A stretch of 5,706 bases of DNA, taken from Stomatobaculum longum. GTDB lineage: Bacteria; Bacillota; Clostridia; Lachnospirales; Lachnospiraceae. The stretch lies in the NCBI GenBank assembly GCA_905370385.1, contig CAJPKN010000096.1, forward strand, positions 1 through 5,706, written 5' to 3'. The first letter of the stretch is position 1; the number at the start of each line of letters is the position of its first letter. Of this stretch, positions 1 through 5,706 are shown piece by piece. The position numbers were made by a program, and so were the translations under genes. The notes under the pieces were generated by a model. That model saw only the letters and a list, made by a program, of their open reading frames with translations, was not told the origin of the DNA and did not search any database.

Positions 1-872
1 CGCCCCTTGCAGACAAGGCGCGGCAATTCGCGCTTTTCGACTGCGGCGCGGCCGGCCAGAAGCCCTCCCTGTGCAAAGACGGTCTTGTCCTGATAGAGCT
101 TTCTCTGTCCCTTACAGACCGAACGCTGAAAGCTCGACGACCAATCCATGCGGTTAAAGCCCGGACCGGTCAGAATGACACTCGCAAAGTGGCGGTTTCT
201 CAAAACCTTCTCCGCATTGGCCGCGAGCAAATGATCCGCATAATTCTCTCCCTGTGTGTTGTTCAACATCTTCAGGGTAAAGGCCTCTCGCATGTTCTGT
301 GTCTCCGCAAGCAAGACGTCTTTATTTTTTTCTTTTTTGCTTCTGCCGGCGTAAAACGCAAACGACTTCTCCTCGAGGGCGTAGAGCCCCACCTCGCCCG
401 CTTCGAGCAGTGCGGGCTCGCCGCGTAAAAAGTGAAGGAAACTCTCCTCCCGGCTGATGATACGGAACGTATCCGCCGGAAAATCGTACTGCGGCAAGAG
501 CGTGCGCAATTCCCGCACGAAAGAAAGGCGATATTCCGGCAACACCAGTACCGTGTACGTTGCCTCTTCCTTCTCTTCCCCGAGCAGCTCCCGCTTCGCG
601 AGCTTTAAAAAGCGCGCCAGCAGTTCGATCGCACGGTACTCTGTCCCTTCGACCAGGATGCTGCCCCCGCGCTCACTTCCGGCAAGCAAATTCTCCGTCA
701 TGCTCCCCGGCCCCGCGAGCGCTTTTTCGCAAGCCTCGGTGCCGACGTACCAGCGCTCCTTCTCCTGTTCGCGGAAGATGGCTGTGGCAAGGGAGAGCGT
801 GCGCTCACGCTCTCCCGAAGAAAACAGGAGCGTGCTTTCGCTGTTTGAGAGATCAATCCCCAGATATTGCAT
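1..872 (-). CDS. DUF5716-type protein with degenerate Hsp70/actin-like fold (partial, N-terminal 290 residues)
   Basis: The reading frame is open from the start codon to the window edge, so the C-terminus is missing. The function is unknown. Features that recall the Hsp70/actin ATPase fold occur in the right order. A phosphate-1-like loop GIDLSNSEST lies at residues 5-14. Residues 107-150 run VLVLPEYRLSFVRELRTLL and then RIISREESFLHFL, resembling the Hsp70 stretch VPAYFNDxQR...RIINEPTAAAL. A phosphate-2-like segment lies near 158-176, a VILTGPGF adenosine-like strand at 232-239, and VFAQGGLLAGRAA at 265-277 matches the Hsp70 helix following it. Key glycines and threonines of the phosphate loops are missing, so ATP hydrolysis is doubtful. 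No signal peptide or membrane segment is seen in this part, so it is probably cytoplasmic. ATG 872 was chosen because AGGAG lies 9 nt upstream; ATG 878 is only 3 nt from it. The start lies inside the end of the upstream DUF5717 gene, implying coupled translation. The Hsp70-like resemblance is seen in the sequence; the DUF5716 name is from memory. Confidence 0.75.
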   Translation of the reverse strand, partial: MQYLGIDLSNSESTLLFSSGERERTLSLATAIFREQEKERWYVGTEACEKALAGPGSMTENLLAGSERGGSILVEGTEYRAIELLARFLKLAKRELLGEEKEEATYTVLVLPEYRLSFVRELRTLLPQYDFPADTFRIISREESFLHFLRGEPALLEAGEVGLYALEEKSFAFYAGRSKKEKNKDVLLAETQNMREAFTLKMLNNTQGENYADHLLAANAEKVLRNRHFASVILTGPGFNRMDWSSSFQRSVCKGQRKLYQDKTVFAQGGLLAGRAAVEKRELPRLVCKG

Positions 873-3800
873 TGCCATCCGCTCCTCTCTGTGCTCCTGT
901 CAAAACCGTATTTTCCGCGTCGAAAGCAAAGAGTTCGCTCCGCGCCTCTCGCGCCGCGGCATAAGCCGAAATTTCCGCCGCAAGACCTTCTTCCTCACCG
1001 TCCAGCATCATTCCCATCCGGTTGAGGCGCGCATAACCGCTGCCCTGCGCCGTGCGCGCCGCACTCTCCCGGAGCACCGCGCGCTGTACCACTTCTCCGC
1101 TCTCCGCCTCTGTCACGCGGTACTCTTCCGTCTCACCGGAAAAGAGCACCGTACTCCGTTGATAAATGCGCCCAAAAAGCTTTTTGCAGTCTGCGCGGCG
1201 AAAGTTCTCTTCCCCGGGCAAAACCCGCGACTCGATGAGGTAGCGCTTGCCCTCTTCTCCGCGGAAGCTGAAAACGGCGCGCTCCGAGAGGCTGTTCGGC
1301 AAGTTCACGCTGCCGGACAGTTTCTTCGCCTCCGGCAAGAAAATATCCTGCTCGGAAAGCGACTGTAAAAAGCGCTCGGCGAATTTCTTCTCCCTGCTTC
1401 CGAGGCTCTCAAGCGACACATAATACTTGAGCAGTGCATAGGCATAGAGTTCCGGGAGCTTCGGCATCTGCTCCGCATAGTCCTCCATGGCCCGCGCCTG
1501 ATCTGCCGTGATCGGCACATCCGAGAGCACGTATTCGCCCGCGCAGACCGTAAAATAAGCCTCCGCAAGTTCACGCTGCACCGCGCCCTGCTTTTCGCAG
1601 CAGGCAAAGATCCAGCAAAGTTCGCTGCGGTCTCCGAGGAAGAGCTGCTCCGCCAAAAGACGCGCCGGCAAATCTCCGGCCTCCGCCCCCTGCTCTTCGA
1701 CTGCGTGGAGCAGTTCGCGCATCTCCGCGCTGCCGCCGTTATAATGCGCCGCCAGATAATTCAATAACTCGGGGCCGGCCTTTCCGCTCCGAAAAACCGC
1801 AAGCGCAAGCTTGGTGAAGCATTCGTCCGCGACCGCCTTCTTGCTTCGAAGGAGCTGGGTGAGCAGCTGCCGTAAGGCCTCGGGATCCAGTTTGCGCGGC
1901 AGGTACTCCTGCACGAGCTCATAGGCTTCCTGCCACTTCTCGCGCTGCACGAGCAGCGCAAAAATCTCGGCGCGCTCCGCCTCCGTAAAGAGTGCCTTGT
2001 CGCTGCTCTGTAAATACGCCTCGCAGCGCGACTTGTTCGCGAGGAGGGCGGCGCGTATCTCGCGCTTACAACTCTCCGCGAGCGGCATCTCCTCCAGACC
2101 GTAGCGCAGGCTCCTCACAGCCTCATCGTCCAAATTTTCCGCGCCCTCTCGGGCACGCTTTAAGAGTTCTTCCAGCCTTCTGAGCAGTACCGCAGGCTGT
2201 TCCGGCTGAAGCAACTCGCATTGTTCCAGATACTCGGGCAGGTCAAACAGCGCCTCCCGCTTCAACGCCTTCGGCGCGCGCCGGTTGCCCGCGCTGTCTT
2301 CCGTGAGCAGTATGACCCGCTGCGAATAGAGCGGAATATAGGCCTCTCCCCGCAGGAAATCGACCTGCTCCTCTTTTTCTAATTCCGGATAGACCGCAAT
2401 CAGACGGTGCGCCTCGGCCCGCTCGTCCGCGACATAGTGGGTGAGCAGAATGCGCGGCAGTTCCGCCGCAAGGCGCTTGTCTATCATGCCGGGCCAGAGC
2501 AGGGCGCGGTAGATTTCCGCAAGGCTGCGGCTCACCTTGCCCGAAAGCAGGCGCTTTAAGCCGAAGTCCTCGATTTCCCGGCGGTACTCGCGCCAAATGC
2601 CGGGTTCGTTCTCCCGGTTCTCGCAGACCTTCTTGTAGAGCTTGGTTAAACTTTCTTCTTCGAGCGTATTGTCGAAGAGGAAGTATAAGAGCAGTTCCCG
2701 CGGAAGCGGCTCGGCCTCATCCTCCGGCATACTCTCAAGGAGGGCCTCGTAGAGTCCCGCAATGCGGAGGTCTAAGCGCACAGCCTCGCGGTACCAGCGA
2801 TAGGCCTCGCGGTCACGCGCGCCGCGGCGCAGCGCACCGCGCACAAAAACTTCCAAGAGTTCCTGCTGCGGCAATTTCTCATAGACCGCGCGAAGCACAC
2901 GCATCGCCCCCCGGTCCCAGCTGTCCGTTTCGGTTGCAAGCGCAGCCACCCGCCGCGCAAGCGGCTTGGTCATGGCCTGTTCGCGGAGTAAAAAGCGAAG
3001 GGCCGCAAAGGTATCCGGTCCGAGCGCCGTCAAAGGCTCCTTGTGCTCGCGGAGGCTCTTCGCGAGCAAGGCATAGAGATAAATGCTGCGGCTGCCTTTG
3101 CGATAACAGAGTTTTAAAAGCTTATCCCACTTTGCGGCGCGAACTTCCGGATAGCTCGGGTCAAGGAGCAGCAGGAGCGGCAAGAGTTCCGCATCGCCAT
3201 CCCGCGTGAGCTCGCGCTCCAGGCGCTCGGTCGCACGCAGTTTTCGCTGCTCGTCTCCGGAGAGGAGGCTGCGCAGACTGTCCGCGAGCACAAGCTTCTG
3301 CCGCTCCGCGCTGTGACTCACGCTTCCCGAGAAACTTCCGTCCAAGAGCGCAAGATACTGCTGCGCCCGGGTCGTATTGCCGCGCGCCGCCAAAAGTTCC
3401 GCCGAGAGCAGCGCCGCCCGCTGGGCATCTACTTCTTTGTCGCGCTCGGCTTCCCGGAGCGCTGCCTCCGCCTCTCCGAGCTGCTCACGTTTTCCGCTGA
3501 GCAGGAAGAGGGCATAGGCGCTCCGATAGCGCAGCATATGTCTGCCCTCCCGCGGCTCGTTCGCACGGTTCTGTCCCGCCGCGCTTCTGCGCTCCTGTGC
3601 GCCCGCAACCAGCGTGAGGCGTACCGTGCGGCAAATATCCCCGCTCGTAAAGACCAGTTCGCCGATATTCTTACCCTCGTGCAGGGCATTTCTGTCAATG
3701 TCAAAAAGATACGGAAAGCGCTCTCCGAGCACTTTCTCCGGCGCAATACTGCGCTGACTCAAGCGGAGAAAGTCTCCCCGCGCCTCGACCGCAATCGGCA

Positions 3801-4461
3801 AGAGCAGGGCTTCCCCGCTCTCCAGAAAGACCTTTCCGCTCCGCGCGGTGCGCGGCAAGAGTTCGCTCTCCGCCGTTGCCCGGAAACTTTCTCCCGGTCT
3901 TTCTCCGAGTGCCGCGAGAAAACCGTCCATGCCGCGCGCCGTGTCGCTGCTCTTTGAAAATGCGCGGTAGAGCGCGCTCCGCTCCGCATCCCGAAGGAAG
4001 GGCGCACTCCGGAATTCCCGGTACGCAAAAATGCGAAGCGCCGCCTCGCGGTCTGTCTTCGCAACTTTTGCAAAATCCTCTGTGCTCTTTAGACGCTCCA
4101 GAAGCTCCGTGCCCTGTCCGTCTGTCACAGTGAAGCAATATTCTATTTTTTTCTCACCGCCGTCCGTCACAAGTAAAATGTGACCGGCGATTTCATCTCC
4201 CACTTCCAGGTAGCGAGCGTCCGCCGTGAGACGAATTCGATTTCTGACGCCGCCAAAACTTTCAGTCAGCACCCGAACGCGAATGTCATCCGAGTACGCA
4301 AGTCCCTTCAGCTGTATCCCATTTTCGCTGTCCGCATGAAACTCCGCGCTGAGCATCTCCCCGCGCCGCACAGAGAGACGTAAGTTCTCCGGACGCACGG
4401 AAAGCACAGGCACTTCTGAGTTCAGTACGCCCCGCGCAAGTCGGTTGATCCTCTCTCTCAT
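853..4461 (-). CDS. DUF5717-type giant repeat protein (1202 residues)
   Basis: The function is unknown. The protein has a modular build. Residues 1-115 are strand-rich, with an Ig-like alternating pattern and conserved-looking stretches such as KGLAYSDDIRVRVLTESFGG. Residues 116-195 are a helical linker and 200-287 a second beta domain. From about 307 to 1045 the chain is almost entirely helical, with degenerate TPR-like helix pairs (for example SAELLAARGNTTRAQQYLALL near 353-373, and the RWYREAVRLDL region near 558). Residues 1048-1202 form a beta-rich C-terminal domain. The protein has no signal peptide or membrane helix, so it is probably cytoplasmic. The frame is open upstream to 4578, but that extension (MSWVRTACV...) crosses the divergent promoter region and lacks a ribosome binding site. 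ATG 4461 has GAGGA 5 nt upstream and yields MRERINRLARGV, the N-terminus I recall for this family. It is first in a leftward operon with the DUF5716-type gene, which starts 20 bp before this gene's TGA. The DUF5717 assignment is from memory; the domain limits are estimated by eye. Confidence 0.8.
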   Translation of the reverse strand: MRERINRLARGVLNSEVPVLSVRPENLRLSVRRGEMLSAEFHADSENGIQLKGLAYSDDIRVRVLTESFGGVRNRIRLTADARYLEVGDEIAGHILLVTDGGEKKIEYCFTVTDGQGTELLERLKSTEDFAKVAKTDREAALRIFAYREFRSAPFLRDAERSALYRAFSKSSDTARGMDGFLAALGERPGESFRATAESELLPRTARSGKVFLESGEALLLPIAVEARGDFLRLSQRSIAPEKVLGERFPYLFDIDRNALHEGKNIGELVFTSGDICRTVRLTLVAGAQERRSAAGQNRANEPREGRHMLRYRSAYALFLLSGKREQLGEAEAALREAERDKEVDAQRAALLSAELLAARGNTTRAQQYLALLDGSFSGSVSHSAERQKLVLADSLRSLLSGDEQRKLRATERLERELTRDGDAELLPLLLLLDPSYPEVRAAKWDKLLKLCYRKGSRSIYLYALLAKSLREHKEPLTALGPDTFAALRFLLREQAMTKPLARRVAALATETDSWDRGAMRVLRAVYEKLPQQELLEVFVRGALRRGARDREAYRWYREAVRLDLRIAGLYEALLESMPEDEAEPLPRELLLYFLFDNTLEEESLTKLYKKVCENRENEPGIWREYRREIEDFGLKRLLSGKVSRSLAEIYRALLWPGMIDKRLAAELPRILLTHYVADERAEAHRLIAVYPELEKEEQVDFLRGEAYIPLYSQRVILLTEDSAGNRRAPKALKREALFDLPEYLEQCELLQPEQPAVLLRRLEELLKRAREGAENLDDEAVRSLRYGLEEMPLAESCKREIRAALLANKSRCEAYLQSSDKALFTEAERAEIFALLVQREKWQEAYELVQEYLPRKLDPEALRQLLTQLLRSKKAVADECFTKLALAVFRSGKAGPELLNYLAAHYNGGSAEMRELLHAVEEQGAEAGDLPARLLAEQLFLGDRSELCWIFACCEKQGAVQRELAEAYFTVCAGEYVLSDVPITADQARAMEDYAEQMPKLPELYAYALLKYYVSLESLGSREKKFAERFLQSLSEQDIFLPEAKKLSGSVNLPNSLSERAVFSFRGEEGKRYLIESRVLPGEENFRRADCKKLFGRIYQRSTVLFSGETEEYRVTEAESGEVVQRAVLRESAARTAQGSGYARLNRMGMMLDGEEEGLAAEISAYAAAREARSELFAFDAENTVLTGAQRGADGNAISGD
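882..886 (-). promoter_or_regulatory. Ribosome binding site of the DUF5716-type gene
   Basis: AGGAG on the minus strand, inside the last codons of the DUF5717 gene. The spacer to ATG 872 is 9 nt; to the alternative in-frame ATG 878 it is 3 nt, which is too close. This decides the start at 872 (protein beginning MQYLGIDLS). Confidence 0.6.
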
Positions 4462-4466
4462 CGCCT

Positions 4467-4472
4467 TCCTCT
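4467..4472 (-). promoter_or_regulatory. Ribosome binding site of the DUF5717-type gene
   Basis: AGAGGA on the minus strand, 5 nt before ATG 4461. The alternative in-frame ATG at 4482 has only AT-rich sequence before it (CTTGCGGTAAT) and would sit within about 7 nt of the predicted transcription start. The evidence therefore favours 4461. Confidence 0.55.
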
Positions 4473-4495
4473 GTGCCTCCATATTACCGCAAGAT

Positions 4496-4523
4496 ATTTT
4501 AACACACTTCCCCTTGCTTGCAA
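4496..4523 (-). promoter_or_regulatory. Predicted sigma-A-type promoter for the DUF5717-DUF5716 operon
   Basis: On the minus strand, TAAAAT (4501-4496) can serve as a -10 box, and TTGCAA (4523-4518) as a -35 box with a 16 bp spacer. The one-base-shifted TTTGCA gives 17 bp. The predicted transcription start is near 4489, leaving a leader of about 28 nt that contains the GAGGA ribosome binding site. The -10 is good and the -35 is mediocre (4 of 6). It was found by eye and is untested. It shares DNA with the divergent promoter. Confidence 0.45.
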
Positions 4524-4536
4524 AGCTTGCTATACT
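4508..4536 (+). promoter_or_regulatory. Predicted sigma-A-type promoter for the DUF4364 gene
   Basis: TATACT at 4531-4536 is a strong -10 candidate (5 of 6 consensus bases). The hexamer 17 bp upstream, TTCCCC at 4508-4513, is a poor -35, so transcription may need an activator or be weak. The predicted start is near 4543, giving a very short leader of about 14 nt before the ATG at 4557. Confidence 0.45.
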
Positions 4537-4539
4537 TGC
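4513..4539. repeat. CTTGC repeats in the divergent promoter region (possible operator)
   Basis: CTTGC occurs four times in 27 bp, starting at 4513, 4517, 4526 and 4535; the last three are exactly 9 bp apart. Two overlapping small inverted repeats are built from them: GCTT-GCA-AAGC (4516-4526) and GCAA-AGC-TTGC (4520-4530). They cover the -35 of the leftward promoter and the spacer and -10 of the rightward promoter. A regulator bound here could affect both directions. The repeats are plainly visible; a role as an operator is inference, and chance is possible in such a short stretch. Confidence 0.4.
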
Positions 4540-4545
4540 CGGGAT

Positions 4546-4551
4546 TGGAGG
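4546..4551 (+). promoter_or_regulatory. Ribosome binding site of the DUF4364 gene
   Basis: TGGAGG, 5 nt before ATG 4557, is a near-ideal Shine-Dalgarno sequence. It fixes the start at 4557, even though the frame is open further upstream (to 4518) and other in-frame ATGs occur at 4572 and 4590. Confidence 0.75.
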
Positions 4552-4556
4552 TACGC

Positions 4557-5081
4557 ATGCTGTCCGAACCCATGACACTTTATAAACTCATGATACTGTA
4601 TCTGTTGAAGCAGGTGAACACCGCGCTCGCGGAGCACCGCATCACCGAATTTTTTCTGTCGCGCGAATACACGAGCTATTTCACCCTGCGGCAGGCGCTC
4701 GCGGAGCTCTGCGAGGCCGGACTCGTTCTGGCAAACAGCACGGCGTACGGAAGCCGCTACACAGCCTCACCCGAGGGACTTGAGACCCTCTCCTTTTTCG
4801 GAAAGCGCCTCTCCCGGGAAATCTGCGACGATATGGACCGTTTTCTCTCGGACAATATGCTGCGCATCGAAAACGAACGCAGCGTGCGCGCGGAATACCG
4901 CCTGACCGAGACCAAGGAGTACCGTGTCCGCTGTGAACTCAGCGAGGGCAGTACCGCCCTCCTCTCTCTGGAGCTCAGCGTTCCCGAGGAAGCACAGGCC
5001 GCCGAAATCTGCCGAAATTTCCCCCTGCACCCGGAGCGCGTGTACCGCCTGCTCTTCAACGAATTACTCCCGCGGGACTGA
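4557..5081 (+). CDS. DUF4364 family winged-helix protein, putative transcriptional regulator
   Basis: This 174-residue protein closely fits the length and pattern I recall for DUF4364 in Clostridia: an N-terminus like xSEPxTLYKLxILYxL, followed by EYTSYFTLRQALAEL and ETLSFFGKRLS. Residues 6-20 form helix 1 and about 24-36 helix 2. Residues 43-54 are a probable recognition helix (LRQALAELCEAG), and 57-73 form the wing with the SRYTASPEG turn. This layout resembles PadR/MarR-type winged helices. The C-terminal half (about 105-174) is a mixed alpha/beta domain of unknown role, with YRVRCELSEG and LLSLELSVPEE strands. It is probably a cytoplasmic DNA-binding protein, but no target or ligand is visible. 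It is divergent from the DUF5717-DUF5716 operon across a 95 bp region, so control of that operon or of itself is plausible. Its last 18 bp overlap the end of engB on the opposite strand. Family confidence is high; regulatory function is inferred. Confidence 0.88.
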   Translation: MLSEPMTLYKLMILYLLKQVNTALAEHRITEFFLSREYTSYFTLRQALAELCEAGLVLANSTAYGSRYTASPEGLETLSFFGKRLSREICDDMDRFLSDNMLRIENERSVRAEYRLTETKEYRVRCELSEGSTALLSLELSVPEEAQAAEICRNFPLHPERVYRLLFNELLPRD

Positions 5082-5651
5082 AACCTCCCCCGCCATCTCC
5101 GCGACCAGACGCAGCAAGTCCTCTCTTCCCTGTTTCGTGACCGAGGAGAAGAGGATGAGCGGCGTCTCTTTTGTTGCGCCGAGGCTCTCGCGGAGCAGCT
5201 TTTTCTGCTTCTCCAGCTGACTCCGCTTTAACTTATCCGCCTTGGTTCCCACCAGCACGGCAGGCAGTCCCTGCTCCAGTATCCAGTTGTACATCAGAAT
5301 ATCGTTTTCCGAAGGCGCATGGCGAAGGTCCAGGAGCAGGAAGACCGCGCGGAGCTGCTTGTCCTCATGGAGATAGCGCTCTATCATCTTACCCCAACTT
5401 GCCTTGACCGCCTCGCTCGCGCTCGCATAGCCGTAGCCCGGGAGGTCCACAAAATACACCGCGCCGTTCACGCGATAAAAATTGATGGTCTGGGTCTTAC
5501 CGGGTTGCGACGAAGTCCGCGCGAGCGCCTTGCGGTTTACAAGCGCGTTTAAGAGGCTCGATTTGCCCACATTCGACTTTCCGGCAAAGGCAAATTCCGG
5601 GAGACTGCTTTCCGGAAGCGCGCTCGTCACGCCGAGCACAAACTGCAGCAC
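5064..5651 (-). CDS. engB: Ribosome biogenesis GTP-binding protein EngB/YsxC (YihA)
   Basis: This is a small TRAFAC-class GTPase known to be needed for late assembly of the 50S ribosomal subunit in the cytoplasm, and usually essential. All motifs are present in the 195-residue form: G1 GKSNVGKS (24-31); the EngB signature RTSSQPGKTQTINF (45-58), which holds the switch I threonines; G3 DLPGYGYA (69-76); G4 TKAD (136-139); and G5 SSV (169-171, where SAx is usual). The length is normal. The listed start is GTG 5651, with AAGGA 4 nt upstream. However, homologues usually begin a few residues earlier, with MxIKxx before this point. Here the same frame reads SQIKDAVLQ and stays open to the window edge, so ATT 5663 or a start outside the window is possible. 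In many Clostridia engB follows lon; a lon gene to the right would fit but is not seen here. The 3' end overlaps the convergent DUF4364 gene by 18 bp, so no dedicated terminator separates them. Confidence 0.95.
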   Translation of the reverse strand: MLQFVLGVTSALPESSLPEFAFAGKSNVGKSSLLNALVNRKALARTSSQPGKTQTINFYRVNGAVYFVDLPGYGYASASEAVKASWGKMIERYLHEDKQLRAVFLLLDLRHAPSENDILMYNWILEQGLPAVLVGTKADKLKRSQLEKQKKLLRESLGATKETPLILFSSVTKQGREDLLRLVAEMAGEVSVPRE

Positions 5652-5655
5652 GGCA

Positions 5656-5660
5656 TCCTT
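5656..5660 (-). promoter_or_regulatory. engB: Candidate ribosome binding site of engB
   Basis: AAGGA on the minus strand, 4 nt before GTG 5651. It supports the GTG start but is slightly close, and the homology-based argument favours an N-terminus a few residues further upstream. No promoter is seen in the remaining 46 bp, which suits engB being a downstream gene of an operon. Confidence 0.4.
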
Positions 5661-5706
5661 AATTTGACTCTTCCCGTCTTCGCCGATCAGCGGGCGGTAT
5701 ACCGCC

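Noticed and set aside
321..338. T-rich run on the plus strand as a transcription terminator
   Set aside because: There is no GC-rich hairpin just before it; the nearby AAGACGTCTT palindrome has no loop. The run codes for lysines on the minus strand inside the DUF5716 gene.
457..1368. Open frame of 303 codons on the plus strand
   Set aside because: It lies antisense to the DUF5717/DUF5716 junction. The product is Ser/Arg-rich, has no recognisable family and no good ribosome binding site. Long antisense frames are expected opposite GC-rich genes.
3313..3957. Open frame of 214 codons on the plus strand
   Set aside because: It is wholly antisense to the helical and second beta region of the DUF5717 gene. 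Its Arg/Ala/Leu composition is typical of a shadow frame, and no family is recognised.
4462..4578. 39-residue N-terminal extension of the DUF5717 protein
   Set aside because: The frame is open, but it crosses both predicted promoters and the DUF4364 ribosome binding site. It lacks a Shine-Dalgarno site and does not resemble the family's N-terminus.
5064..5651. Other short frames overlapping engB and DUF4364 on both strands
   Set aside because: All are overlapped by genes with clear family identity and have arginine/serine-rich compositions with no motif, so they are shadows of the real frames.
5659..5706. C-terminal tail of an upstream gene (such as lon) ending at TAA just before engB
   Set aside because: One minus-strand frame reads GGIPPADRRREESN then TAA, which would suit an operon neighbour. 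Sixteen codons without a recognisable signature are too few to support it, and another frame is also open.

Overview
The window looks like chromosomal core sequence from a GC-rich member of the Clostridia, most probably family Lachnospiraceae. Three of its four genes resemble uncharacterised families that I associate with that group (DUF5716, DUF5717, DUF4364). The fourth is an EngB/YsxC GTPase whose N-terminus and GKSNVGKS P-loop look like Lachnospiraceae versions. Family assignments come from memory of the proteins, not from a search. I see no mobile element, RNA gene, CRISPR array or sign of recent transfer.

Layout, left to right. (1) Positions 1-872, minus strand: the N-terminal 290 residues of a DUF5716-type protein with a degenerate Hsp70/actin-like fold, cut by the window edge. 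(2) Positions 853-4461, minus strand: a 1202-residue DUF5717-type protein, with two beta-rich N-terminal domains, a long helical-repeat middle and a beta-rich C-terminal domain. Its 3' end overlaps the start of gene 1 by 20 bp, so the two form a tightly coupled operon transcribed leftward. (3) Positions 4462-4556: a divergent intergenic region with a plausible promoter on each strand and short CTTGC repeats lying between and across them. (4) Positions 4557-5081, plus strand: a DUF4364 winged-helix protein. (5) Positions 5064-5651, minus strand: EngB, essential for 50S ribosome assembly, overlapping the end of gene 4 tail-to-tail by 18 bp. Its exact start is uncertain because the frame stays open to the window edge.

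The most interesting content is the DUF5717-DUF5716 pair: a giant repeat/beta scaffold translationally coupled to an Hsp70/actin-like protein whose nucleotide-binding loops look eroded. It is divergent from a putative DNA-binding protein (DUF4364) that could regulate it through the shared promoter region. No function is established for the pair, as far as I know. The scaffold-plus-actin-fold reading and the regulatory link are inferences.
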